Assembly: GCA_002914805.1 (NCBI GenBank)
Contig: JXTB01000221.1
Coordinates: forward strand, 266,288-330,287
Direction: 5' to 3'
Length of the DNA stretch: 64,000 nt
DNA from: Parasponia andersonii
Taxonomy: Eukaryota > Streptophyta > Magnoliopsida > Rosales > Cannabaceae
Under the pieces are notes generated by a model. It was not told the origin of the DNA, made no database searches, and saw only the letters and a list, made by a program, of their open reading frames with translations. A program made the translations under genes and the position numbers. Of this stretch, positions 1-11,739 are shown in pieces (position 1 is the first letter of the stretch; each line of letters begins with the position of its first letter).

Positions 1-769
1 CCTTTAAGTTACTATCTTTCTATCAATGAATAATGTTGTCGATAATTTTGTTTTCAATGGCCATTTAGACAAAATTATCAACCAATTCACAAAGTGAATA
101 CTAAGATCTTAGATTTAATTATTCTATGAATCTTGAAAGAACCTAAAGTGGCATTAATGTATAGTGTCCTTAATTATTTGATATTCCCATCAATTCATAA
201 GCCATAACCTCCAATATACCAGAGTTCACCTCTAACTTCATAGAGGTTAGATTTTTAACAAATTAAAAGGCTATAACCCATGAAAGCAAGTCTAGTCAAA
301 CATCAAGGATTAAAATTTATATGCTAAGATCTAGTTTGTGATAATATAAGAATTGAGTTACAGTACTACAATTCTTTGATATTATCTGGTCCAGTTTAAT
401 ACACATAACTTGTTTATGTTGTATTAGTGTTTCTATCAGAAGTCAGATACTTCAATGATTTGAGACACATCATTCCCATTGAGATAGACAAATACTATAA
501 CCTATAGTAAATAAAGTATTCCATCTTTATTTAATGAATGTAAGCTACTTCATTCAGACTTAGATAAAGAAAAAAATCTCCCCATAATTAACACTTAATC
601 ATGGTTATTTCTTTATACACATATAAAGTCATGGAATATTTTTCAGATGAATAAACTATTCAACTAAGATAGTTTAATCTAGCAAATTCATAATTTTATA
701 TAAGAGATAGTTGTTTATACTCAAAAGGGTAAAATTAGAAATCTACTTTTTAGGGCAAAAATCCCAACA
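1..769 (-). mobile_element. L-family LTR copy A, cut by the window edge
   Basis: Read on the minus strand this begins TGTTGGGATTTTTGCCC at 769 and runs off the window at 1. It matches copy B (4281-6072, plus strand) and copy D (37000-38748 and 40371-40420, minus strand) along its length. Base 1 corresponds to about 7938 in copy C. The TG start, the multi-copy state and the similarity to the E family, which has clear 5-bp target duplications, support an LTR. No polypurine tract precedes the start at 769, so this end is an outer LTR end. No coding sequence is present. Confidence 0.7.
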
Positions 770-775
770 TGAGTA

Positions 776-1245
776 ACCCCATTAATATGGTAAAAAAATG
801 TCTATCTAATACAATAATAAAGCCAAAACATTTTTGCTGAATTGTTATGCCTCAGTTCTTGTAGCTACTGGCAATTTATTTAGGTTTTGATTGGGATTGG
901 AAAACATTTTTAGGCTGAGGCTAATGCTTTTGAACCAGAATTCTTGTTGCTCAGAGCTCAACTACACTAAGAGAGGGAAAATTCAAATATTAAAATGACT
1001 CACAACAAAGAGATTAGAATGTTCTTAGTGTATATATAAGTGAAGGAGAAGGTCTCTTTTTATATTGCTCAAGGGAAACTATACATTAAAAAACATCATT
1101 AATATGGCAAAAAAATATTTGACTATTATAACAATAAAGCCAAAACATCTTAGTTGAACTGTTACTCTTCAGTTCTAGTTGCTTCCGACAATGCATTTGG
1201 GCTTTAATTGGGATTGGAAAACATTTGTAGCCAAGGATAAGGTTT
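776..1245. repeat. Direct repeat pair of about 150 bp
   Basis: Bases 776-930 and 1090-1245 are diverged direct copies. Both contain attaatatgg, then an A-run, then ataaagccaaaacat, and both end near ttgggattggaaaacattt. The copies start about 315 bp apart. The second carries a 75-codon frame (1179-1406) whose start resembles the broken frame of the first (both read FDWDWKTF or FNWDWKTF). I do not recognise a protein. The rest of 1246-1780 shows nothing I can name. Confidence 0.55.
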
Positions 1246-1964
1246 TCAGATTGAAATTCATGTTCCTAGTATGTGTGGGTGCACCCAAGCCTAAACCATT
1301 TTCTGGATGGGATTTTCACCTTTTTCTAGCACAGAAGAGAGTCTCTCAACTTATCATATTACCAAGCTTTAAAATGTGCACCTCAATATATACCCCTTGG
1401 TCATGAGCTAATTTTTCCATGTGAGATTTCTCCTACTTCGTATAGTGTTTCTATTCCAAACATCTGACTTTGGGTATCAATTTCTTATTCACTTAAGCTT
1501 TATTTTTAGCATATGAATATACTATTTTAATGTATTCGCAGAGAAGAATATGATATTACCAAAAGTTTCTAGTCGCACAATGTGGATCCTACTCTTTTTT
1601 ATGCTTGAAAAATAGCCATTTACAATGGTTTATAAATTATTTTTCCAATACTTTTATCATACGCTAGTTTAAAATTTGGTAATTAAGTCCATACCTTACT
1701 AGAGTAGATAAGGCTAGCTATCAAATGCATGTGTTGTCCTCATTCTTTGGCTAGAGACTTAGTCAATGATGTGAAACGTCTATTTGCTTACTTTAAAAAA
1801 TCTTCTTTCCAATGGTTGCCTGACCTGCAAAGCATAGAGATACTAATGTGGGCCAAGTTTTGTGGGTCAGGTTTTGTAGACTAACCCACTTTTAAAAAGA
1901 AAAGCATGGTACTGGCCTAGCCTGATTTATATTAATACGGACTTGAGTCGGCCCGACACTACAG

Positions 1965-3707
1965 TGTTAGAATAATGTCCTATAAAGTAGTTTATTACTT
2001 TGACATTGTAAACAATATTTATTGGATTATTTATTATCTAATTGGTATTAATCAATTCTATATCAAGAATTTTTATTTCATTTTTGTCCTATTAATATAT
2101 ATGTGATGTCTATATTTATCTTATGTAAACATCTAAAAGATTCCAAGACATGTAATAAATAATAAAGAATTATTCGTATAATGAGTTTATATATGGGAGA
2201 TATTATATTATTTATTTCATTGTGTCTAAATTAAATTGTTTGCATTCTGTATATTGAAAGTAGAATACTTTACTATGCCATAGAATGTAGTGTTATCTAT
2301 TTTGATATGGTTAATGAAATCTCCAATTAACAAAGTGAGTCTTCAGATAGAAACGCTAGTGTGTTATAAGAAAGTTATAACAAAATCGAATAGGATTGAG
2401 TGAATTAAAATTTTTAGAACTCAATATTCTAATTTTACTAATCTAATATTATTGTAGAATGTCTTTTTCCTAGTGATTAACGTACATTTTTTTCATGTAT
2501 TTTGTTTTTTTGAGTTAATAAAGGAACAATTTCGATTTATGTTTCGAACTCTAGCATCTTGAAAGATAAGGTATATGAAATAGATATAATGTTACTTTGA
2601 GTATTATCAATTATTTGGATAATATAAACTAGGGTCCCAGTATTCACTATGTGAATTTAACAGTATTGCTAAAAGTAAATACAAATACCGTAGTCAATTA
2701 TTATCCATTAGATAAAAAATAGTAACTCAAAGGTAAATACATTGAGCTAATCAGTTACTAATAAGCTTCATAGAAAATAAATAACATTTAGTCTAAGAGT
2801 TCAATATTGGGCCTATAATAGTATGCCCTAATATTAATGGATAATATACATTCATAATTATGAGTTAATTATCATTGTTTGTATCCAATCTATAAGAGCT
2901 TTGGCTACATGGATCTATCTCGTCCTCTATCTAGCTCCAATTAAAGCTTAATAGTTATTTGATAATCAATTGAGCCCAACAAGTGACTAGTCTACGTATA
3001 GTTAAGAGAAAAGTTCTCTAGTAGCCACAATTAGGTGACATACATGAAACAACCCTTAGGAATAGAGTGTTACATGAAAAATAAAAAAGAAAGAAAGCAG
3101 AGAAAAATCAACAAATCCTATGTCTTTACAATCCTTGGTGTTTTGGCCATCCTAGAAAAATCATTTCAAGAATATCATCTTCTTGTTTCTCTGTTGATCT
3201 CTCTCTTAGGAATCAAGATGGTGACCACATACCAAATTAATCAAACATCATTTTAGAATAAATGGGAAGACGAGAAGGTTGTGAAGCAATTCTGGGTAAT
3301 ATCTTCTTATAGACTTTTGAGTTAATTTATGTTAGATCACGATCTAGAGAAATCATATCAAGAATATCATCTTCTTGTTTCAGCCATCCTAGAGGAATCA
3401 TATCAAGAATATCATCTTCTTGTTTCTCTATTGATCTCTCTCTCAGGAATCAAGATGATGACCACGTACCAAATTAATCAAATATCTTTCTAGAATAGAC
3501 AAGAAGACGAGAAGGTTGTGGAACAATTCTGGATAATATCTTCTTATAGATCTTTGAGTTAGTTTATGTTAGATCACGATCTAGTTTGTAAAAAAATTTT
3601 TTAAACGACTAATTCTGTTGTGTTATTTAATTTTACAAAACTATAGTATTCTTAAAAATAATTTTATGAAAATATTTTCTAGAAATATATTCCAAAGAAT
3701 ACGAGCA
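1965..3707 (+). mobile_element. E-family solo LTR (1743 bp)
   Basis: It starts TGTTAGAATAATGTCC and ends ACGAGCA, giving TG...CA termini. The flanks are tacag (1960-1964) and tagag (3708-3712), a 4-of-5 target duplication. It is homologous, in the opposite orientation, to 38749-40370, which has a perfect 5-bp duplication. There is no internal region, primer-binding site or polypurine tract, so this is an LTR left by recombination between two LTRs. The 73-codon frame at 3035-3256 is chance. Confidence 0.8.
3150..3585 (+). repeat. Internal tandem duplication in the E solo LTR
   Basis: Segment 3150-3345 is repeated at 3389-3585 with about 40 bp between. Both copies carry caagaatatcatcttcttg, aggaatcaagatg, gaccac, gacgagaaggttgtg and end with gttagatcacgatctag. 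The spacer (3346-3388) repeats the first 40 bp of the unit once more. The other E copy at 38749-40370 appears to have only one unit, so the duplication is private to this copy. Confidence 0.75.
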
Positions 3708-4280
3708 TAGAGTAGAGGCAGGGCTACGCCTCAATAATAGGCCCATCAGTCTGGCCTAGTCCACATTTCTCTAAGTGCAAATCAGGCCCACATTTAGTCA
3801 TTTTATATATAATTTTAAATATATTTCTTGATTAAAGAATTAAAAAATTTTAATCAAATATTTTTAGTTATATGGTTTTAATATTATTTATTTACTCATT
3901 ATTATTTATTTTTAATTTATTCAAATTTTAAAAGAATATGAATATGGTTCTTTTTTTTCTATTTTAACTAACAAAAATAAAGGGATGATATAATCTCTAT
4001 TAAATAATAAAGCTTGATAAAATTAAAAATATTAAAATATAGAATAACAACGAAATTTGGCCTGCATTTTGATCCGTATAGCTAAGTACATATTTAGGCC
4101 CCATAGACACAACCCACTAAGGCCTGCATAAAATATGGGCTGAGGTTATGGGCCATGCAGAGTTCCTTTATAGGGATAGGTGCGAGGCAAGCTCAATACA
4201 AGGCCGATGTGGGCTTATCAAATGTGGACAGTCCGACCCACTTAACGATTTTGGCAAAATAAACTTCACACAACAAATAG

Positions 4281-6072
4281 TGTTGGGATATTTGTCCTAA
4301 AAAACATATTTCTAATTTTACCCTATTAATGTTAATAACTTTCTCTTATATGCGATTATGATATTTTCTAAATTAAACCGTCTTAGTTGAATAGTTTATT
4401 TATCGAAAAAATTTCTATGACTTTATTTGCATTTAAAGAAATAAATATGATTAAGTGTTAGTTATGAAGAGACTTGTTTCTTTATCTAGATCTAAATTAA
4501 CTAGTTCACAATCTGTAAATAAAGAAAGAATACTTTATTTACTAAATATTAGAGTGTTTATCTATTTCAATAGGAATGATATATCTTAAATCATTGAAAT
4601 ATCTCGCTTTTGGTAGAAATACTAGTATAACATAAATAAATTACGTATATTGAACTGGATTATGTAACATAAAGAATTAGAGTGTTCTACCTCAATTCTT
4701 AGTATTATCACAAACTAGTTCCTAATATATAGATCTTAATCCTTGATGTTTGACTGGACTGGCCTTCATGGGTTTTAACCTTTTAATTTGTTAAAAGACT
4801 AGCCTATGTGAAATTAGAGATTATGGCTTGTAAATTGATGGGAACACCGAATAGCTAACGACACTACATATTAATACAACTTTAAGGTCTTTCAAGATTA
4901 ATCGAATAATTAAATCTAAGAACTTAGTATTGACTTTATGAATTGGTTCATAAATTTATCAATATGCCCATTGAGAGAAAAATTATCGACAATATTATTC
5001 CTTAATAGAATGATGGTAACTTAAAGAAACATATGTTTTGGAGGAGTATTACAATAATTTTACTTATCCAACTACAATATTATGTAGGGATTTTACATGT
5101 GATATAGAATATGCTAGATGGATTGGGTAATCAAGTTAGTTGATTAAATCTCTATAAAAGGCATAAAATTTAATCTAAGAGTGCATCATTGGGCCTTTAG
5201 TAGAGTGTCCCTTTTACTACTAGTATTTATATAAATACCAGAATAAGAGTTATTATATATTTATCATACTATTGGAGCTTAGATTATTTAGATCGATTAG
5301 GTTTTATATCTAACTCAGTGAAGCTTATTAATTGGTTTGTGATATTTGTGAAATTAGTTTCATAAAATTGGGTAAAATAATGATTCTACATAGAAGTTAG
5401 TATTTTTATAAATAAGTTACATGAGTTGAACATATATATAAAAAATATAGCCAAAGCCAAAATTGGAGAATAAACCCACTCCTAGTTGGACTGAGAGTAG
5501 CAGTTTTAGGCCTCATATATATAAGATACTTTAGAGAAAAAATTGCACCACCCTAGCCTAGTGTAACATGCCATAGAGAGGGAGATGGGCAGTGAAATTC
5601 GACCAAGCACATTGAACTAAAGTAATTGTGCGATTTGGCCATACATATCCCAGAGAGAAGAAAATAGTTTTCTAGAAATTTCATGTACTCATCTTATATA
5701 ACTATGACTAGAAGACTAAGAAGGAGTTTTTAATAGGTCTCCAATGAAGGATATAACTAGGTGCCACTCACCTCATCAACTAAGAGCAGAAGTATCTAGG
5801 ATTGGAGATTTGATTATCATCAAAAAGGAGATCAACGAATAGCACGTTATAAGAGGTAAACCCTAATCTTATCTCTAGAGTTTATGCATCTAGATTTGAT
5901 TTACGTTAAACATGATCCTGTGTTTGATATATGCATATTCCACGGTCATAGAAATTGTTTTCACATAAAAATTTTAAAACTTAAATTCGATTATTTTTTC
6001 ACTGTATTCATGATATAATCATGTGTTTTTCCATTATCTACGTATGTGTAGTTTTTCCTAATTGGTAGGTCA
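4281..6072 (+). mobile_element. L-family LTR copy B (about 1.79 kb)
   Basis: It starts TGTTGGGATATTTGTCC and ends at TAGGTCA, the same two ends seen in the copies on the other strand. Its length (1792 bp) is close to that of the E family, and the two families share diverged blocks. The 5-bp flanks (aatag left, ttttt right) do not match, so it is either an old solo LTR or one LTR of a rearranged element. No convincing primer-binding site follows the end. Confidence 0.65.
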
Positions 6073-6939
6073 TTTTTAGCAACTAGAACATTGAAATTGG
6101 CTACCCTTAAAGTGTATTTAGTTCTTTAATCAGGCTATATGGCACAATTAAGTTTCGGAACATAAAATTAGGCAACATCAAAGCCCTGTCAGTGTAGGTT
6201 TTAGCAATTTATATTTTCTATTATGTGTCCACGTGACCCATTTGAGGAGTATAATCAAATAGATCCATTTATACCTCAATTTAATGGTTAGGTTTCAAAA
6301 TAATAGGCGAAAACTAAACTTTTCCACTATTCAGATCTGAAACTTTCTAGTTCTAGCTTCCAGCATTGAGTTGGAGCTTAGGCAAGCTTCACCTGACAAA
6401 GTTGAGACAAGTGAACATTAGATGGTCACAATTTCAAATTGAGTAGCTTCAGTGGTCGTCTCCCTTTGAGTCTCAGTTTCTTTTCTCTACAAAGCATGAG
6501 GAAGCTTGCATTCCTCAATTTCTTTTATCTATGAATCATGAGGAAGTATGAATGGTGGTGAGGGATCAGGGTTATGAGCTTTGGTTAACGAAAAAGAGGG
6601 TAAGTTGGCGCATCGACAGTTTAGAGCTCCAATGGCCAATGGTTTTTGTGATGCTAAGAATCAGTTAGAGATGGGAATCAGGTTGGGATAGAAGAGAAAA
6701 AGAGAGGGAGAGTTTTTTTTAATGGAAAAAAAGGGCGATTGAGATCTTGGTTATAGCTTACTTCTTAGAGCCACCCCCATTTGGTTAGACTACCAAGAGT
6801 GATATGAAGGCTCGAAACTTTGACCATTTCTCCCCCATTAAGAGAAGGCCTTAAAAAAGAGTGTCTTGCTACTTCGACCACCCCCTTGGGGCAACAAAGG
6901 AGGAGTTTGAGCTGAGCAATTGACCCAGGCACAGGGATT
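6073..6939. other. Spacer between inverted L copies
   Basis: This 867-bp stretch lies between copy B (plus) and copy C (minus). It is less AT-rich than its surroundings and contains short repeats such as gcatgaggaag near 6507 and 6538, plus a purine-rich run near 6690-6735. The 61-codon minus frame (6765-6950) is not recognised. It could be the remnant of the internal region of an L-family element or unrelated host DNA. Confidence 0.35.
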
Positions 6940-8096
6940 TGACCTAACACTTAGGAAATATCATGCATCTATGCAAACTATGAAAAACACATAACCACAT
7001 CATGAACGCAGTGGAAAAGTTAGCAAATTTAGGTTTTAAAATTTTTACATGAAAACAATTTTCATAACTATAGAACATGCATATATCATATACAGGAGCA
7101 TGTATAACATAAATCAAATCTAGATACATTAATCTTAGAGATGAGATTAGGGTTTACCTCTTGTAGCGTGCTCCTCCTTAATCTCCTTGTTGATGGTGAT
7201 CAAATCTCCAATCTTAGATCTTCTTGTCTATGCTCTTGCTCTTGGTTGATGAGGCGAGTGGGCACCAAGTTGAATCCTTTGTTGGAGAACGATCAAGAAT
7301 ACCTTCTTCATCCTTTCGAATACCAGGATGTCAGATGAGACTGTGAGGTTGCAGGACACTTTTTCTCACCTCTTCTCTCAGCCCTTAAGCGAATCCTCTC
7401 TCTCTCTCTCTCCCTCTATTATGCATGTTGCACTACTAGGTTTTTTATGCAGTTTTTTCTCTCATATATCTTATATATATGCGGTCCGAAACTACTAATT
7501 CCAGTCCAACTAGGATTGGATTTGTTCTCCAATTTAGCCTTTGGGTGTATTTTTATAAATATGTCCAACTCATATAACTTATTTATAAAAATACCAACTT
7601 TTGTTTAGAATCATTATTTTATACAATTTCATGAAACTAATTTCATAAATACCACCAACCAATTAATGAGCTTTGTTGAGCTAGACAAGAGACCTAGTGG
7701 ATCCAAATAATCTAAGCTTCAATAGTATAATAAATACATAATAACTTTTATAATGGTATTTGTATAAATACTATTAATAAAGGGGTCACTCTACTAAGGG
7801 TCCAATACTGCACTCTTAGATTAAATGTCATACCTTTTTTAGAGATTTAATCTACTAGCCTATACCACATGTAAAATTCCTATACAATACCATAGTTAGA
7901 TAGGTGAAATTACCGTAATACCGTTTCAACACATATTTAACTTTAAGTTACCATCTTTCTATCAAGGAATAATGTTGTCGATAATTTTGTTCTCAATGGC
8001 CAGTTACACAAAATTATCAACCAATTCACAAATTGAATACTAAGATCTTAGATTCAATTATTCCATGAATCTTAAAGGTCCTAAAGTTATATTAAG
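6940..8096 (-). mobile_element. L-family LTR copy C, missing its first 0.6 kb
   Basis: Reading minus from 8096 to 6940 it matches copies A, B and D and ends TGTTAGGTCA at 6940. The first roughly 610 bp of the LTR are absent. At 8096 it joins directly to copia integrase sequence on the same strand. That order (integrase, then truncated LTR) fits a 3' LTR after an internal deletion. The short frames here, including 6944-7129, are chance. Confidence 0.65.
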
Positions 8097-8993
8097 TCAA
8101 TATATCCGTGTTTAGCTTCAATCTTGAACTTCTTGTCCTTAGTGTCGTGTTGCATCAACACTTTTCTGTCAAACTCATGGAAAGCATCTAGGACTTCATC
8201 GTATTTCTTCAAAAGACACACTTGATCGAAGTACGAATATTCACCAACAAAAGTGACAAACAATGTATACATTTTTTAGGAAACTATCTCCAATTATTCA
8301 CAAATATGCACATGTATGCACTCTAAACATACTTTAGCTTTCATAACGAGTGGCATTATGACGCTTGTACTTTATAGGCTTCTAAAAATCTTTGCAGTCT
8401 ATGTCGTTGCTGATATCTACTTTATGTAAATGACCTAACTTCATAAGTCTGCAAATTTTTGAATATGGCATGTGTCTTAGTCACTTGTGCCATTTGATGG
8501 TGTTGCATTCCTAATGTCTTTCACCATTTCTTGGAGTTTACTAATATTCATCATTGAAGATGATGTACTTTATGGCTTTGGGGCAGAACATAAAGTCCAT
8601 TCTACATTTCTCTCACACAGTATAATAGATAGTTATAGAAGATACATACCTTCTTGTCAAACATGAAGCAATAGCCTTCTTTATACATTTTCGATACTGA
8701 GAGAGCATTCATCCTAAACATTGCTACGTAGTAGCAATCTTTCACGATCATAGATCTATCATTGATTTTCAGATAAGCATCGCCTATGCCTTTAATTAGA
8801 ACTCTTCGATTGTCTCCAATTTTCACATAACGACCAGCATCAATCAATTGATTTGGTTCGATGAACCATTTCTTGTCATTGCAGACATTGACACTAGTTC
8901 CTGAGTTCACTAGACAAAGATCTCACATATCCTCAGCTGAGAGAGATTTTCTTGGCCTTCTAGACAATCTAACTACTGGAGAAGATCCTAACC
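8097..8993 (-). pseudogene. Ty1/copia polyprotein remnant (protease to integrase)
   Basis: The minus strand encodes parts of a copia polyprotein. Bases 8602-8910 hold the protease active-site stretch beginning NSGTSVNVCNDKKW (family form D-S-G-T, here N-S-G), followed by the gag-pre-integrase linker with MNALSVSKMYKEGYCF. Bases 8097-8275 hold integrase-core sequence with FVGEYSYFDQVCLLKK. The part between is full of stops. The frame continues across the gypsy insertion at 8994 into 33034 onward, where DISTKKR fits upstream polyprotein sequence. The domain order is normal but the reverse transcriptase is gone, so this is a dead fragment. The missing protease Asp and the stops show it is not functional. 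The exact copia lineage is unresolved. Confidence 0.8.
8989..8993 (+). repeat. Left target-site duplication of gypsy-1 (taacc)
   Basis: taacc lies immediately left of the TGTAATGACC end at 8994 and recurs at 33029-33033, immediately right of the other LTR end. A perfect 5-bp match 24 kb apart fixes both ends of the element. Confidence 0.85.
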
Positions 8994-11724
8994 TGTAATG
9001 ACCCGACTTTTGAGACCGATATCTACATATATTCTTGACTTAATTTATTCTTTTAAAATTCACAAACTTGGACTATGAAAATTCATGACAATTTTTTTTT
9101 ATTTATATAATTCTCTCAAGATAGTTAACCAATTATTCCAAACATCATATTAAGAAATTTATAGAATGTATTGAAGGAAATATTATATTTTTTTATGAGA
9201 TTCAAATAATGCGCAACTAAAAAAGCTTCTAGGTGAGGAGGGGGGTCACAAGTGGACTTCTTAAATCCCAAGCTCTCCTTAGACGGTTTAAGTATTTTTG
9301 ACAAAGCTCATTTAGTCTTATATTTGTTTAAATCAATATATTAGATAATAAAACAACATAATTATTTTAAAATCTTTAATTACTGAAAATATACTTCAAG
9401 ATAATATATGTATGGTATTCTATAATGAGATTTTTAGATAAAATTAGTCATATTGTATATAGCAAAATGATTACTTAATTTCAAAGGCATAATTAAACTT
9501 AAAATTTAGATTTTAAACATTTCATCTCGTTATTAACTTAAAGAAATATATGACTTAATCTTAGTAAACTATACCATTTAAAGAGAAGACAACTTAAACA
9601 GAAATTTATAGTGGTGGTATCCTAAAGCCCATGTCTCGAATCCATCCCTGCCTCGATTTTAGTCAACCCATCAATTAAAACAAAAGTTACTTGACTTTGC
9701 TACCTACAATATGGACATTTATACTACGTGGGCTTTCGCTCAGTAAGTACAATTCATCTCATAAAATTTTTCATACAAATAATATTTCATGAAAGTTCAA
9801 TTTTTACATCTTTGTGTAATGTTTCAACTTGTATTTTATGAAGTAATCTTTAATCTTTCTTATGAGCCGTTGTGTACGTACCAAGTGCATACTTGCCGAC
9901 TGGGAATCAGGAGAGTGACCTTACTGAAATACCAACGGTCATGAATTTAACATATTTTCCTCGGGAATCCTCACCTAGTAGAGGTTGATCTTATCTTCCC
10001 TTAGAAATCCTCACCTAGTGGAGGTTGGTACGACACTTTAATATTCTTATCTTTTACTTAGTCTCCTTTTTAACATAAATGGTTGTATCAAATTTCAAAC
10101 CAAAACTTATATTTCATGTTCTTGATACTACCTTAAATTGAAGTATATTTATCAAGTTATGAATAATATTGTAAAGTAAATTTACCTCATCTTATTATCA
10201 TAGGAGGCATGTATTTTCATAGGCACATATACAAGCCAAACAAACATCTCTTGCATGGGCAAAATATCATATTTAATCATATCAAATACTTTTATTTCAA
10301 ACAGAATATTCTTTTAAAACTATCCATGTTATAGGTGATATTATATTTAACCTTGTTGCAACCACGTGCCTCTTCTTTATCCTTTTTATTTATTATTCAT
10401 GCATCAACATTCATTTTATATATCAACATATGCTATCATTGGTCATATGAAACCAATTTTACGTATTTGAAAACATTCACAACATAAATCCTAAAATAGT
10501 GTTTCATATTAAAATTGAAGAATTTTGGTGCACAAGTATAATAAAATAGACAAATCTGGAAAGACTAAGAGTTCTAAGAATTACCCATTTTTTTCCTTGA
10601 AACTTGAAGAACTCTAAGAGAAAATTCTTCAAATCACAATGGATGAAATAGAAACTTTGAGAGAAAGATGGAGGAAAAGAAATGAAGGAACTTGGTTATG
10701 TTTACAAAAGAGTGCCCTATTTATAGGCTAATTATATACATAAAATATAATTAAAAATTATTTCAAAAAGAAATATTAATAATAATCACCACTTACCTAA
10801 CTTTTTTTTATTTGTTATCTTTTCATCATGCAATTAAATTAATTTTATTAACCTAACTATGCTTCATCCACTTAGAAAAAATAATGTATTATCTTATTAT
10901 ATCTACATTTAATATCCATAAAATCTATATAATGGATATACTATTCAAATAACAATGCATTATTATATAACTTACCTAATTTTTGTTTTGTTTTCTAATG
11001 TACTTAATAAATTTCTTTTATTTTAATGATAATAATATATAAATAAAAAATGTTAATGATCTTTTACATCAACTTCCATTCATATAAGTGAAGTGATGAA
11101 TATATATATATATATGCATATTATTAAAATGTGTTAATGGCTATACCACTAATTCTTCTTTTACTATTTATATATATATATTTCTTACTTGTGACTATTT
11201 AACTCATTACTTGGGCTTCAAATATTTACTTCAACTTGGGTTTTCCTATTACCTATTAGGCCAAGATAAAAAATATTAGGCTAAATGATTAAAACCCAAT
11301 GACAAATACAAATAAGAATACTAATAATTTCAAATTTAAACTTTCCTATTACCTATTTGGCCAAAATAAAGTATTATTAAACTCAAACAATTTAGGGCCC
11401 AATAGTAAACATGATTAACTACTCCTATTTCATATTAACAATAATAGCCATATATGTTGTAAAATAATTTATACTTGTAATTAGATACATAATTCAACTT
11501 GGCTTTCTTGTGTGTATCTCACTGTAATATATTCACAAAATTCATTACTGTATAACTACTCAATTTCTATGATCAAAGAAATGAAATATACATAATAAAA
11601 TTTTAGACAAGAAAATTAACATGATAAATTCATTCTTCAAAAGAATACACTAATATTAAAAGCTCATGATAAATAATTATTAAAATAATTTTTTTTCAAG
11701 TCTAGAGTTGTCTCGGATTTTATA
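8994..11724 (-). mobile_element. gypsy-1 3' LTR (2731 bp)
   Basis: The plus strand starts TGTAATGACCCGAC and ends GGATTTTATA, next to the polypurine tract. It aligns to 29786-33028 over most of its length, with many C/T and G/A differences. Compared with that copy it has about 200 bp more near 10226-10427 and lacks about 735 bp after tttggtg at about 10530. The other gaps are short. Confidence 0.85.
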
Positions 11725-11737
11725 ATCTCCCCTACTT
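11725..11737 (-). other. gypsy-1 polypurine tract
   Basis: On the minus strand AAGTAGGGGAGAT directly precedes the LTR start TATAAAATCC. Polypurine tracts prime second-strand DNA synthesis, and the position at the 3' end of the internal region is as expected. Confidence 0.75.
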
Positions 11738-11739
11738 AT

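Larger units (their letters stand above)
1820..4275. mobile_element. GGCC-rich non-autonomous element, interrupted by a solo LTR
   Basis: The flanks of the solo LTR at 1965-3707 share an unusual texture in this AT-rich window. About 1840-1959 and 3713-3810, then 4055-4260, are rich in gggcc, ggcccg and gcccac words on both strands (gcccgacac, ggcccatcag, tccgacccactt). This suggests one older element, perhaps a non-autonomous DNA transposon, into which the LTR element inserted. The middle (3811-4050) is plain AT-rich DNA. Ends and target duplications were not resolved, so the class is a guess. Confidence 0.3.

Noticed and set aside
3035-3256. 73-codon frame in the E solo LTR
   Set aside because: It lies in an LTR repeat and is not kept in the other E copy.
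1965-3707. Interpretation as a MITE or DNA transposon
   Set aside because: There are no inverted terminal repeats beyond TG/CA; the 5-bp duplication and length fit a solo LTR.
6765-7129. Two 61-codon minus frames
   Set aside because: They lie in the L-copy C end and adjoining spacer, with no conserved counterpart in copies B or D.
4281-8096. Interpretation of copies B and C as long inverted ends of a foldback element
   Set aside because: Other copies of the same sequence occur singly (A, D), and C joins copia integrase, which fits LTRs better. Not fully excluded.
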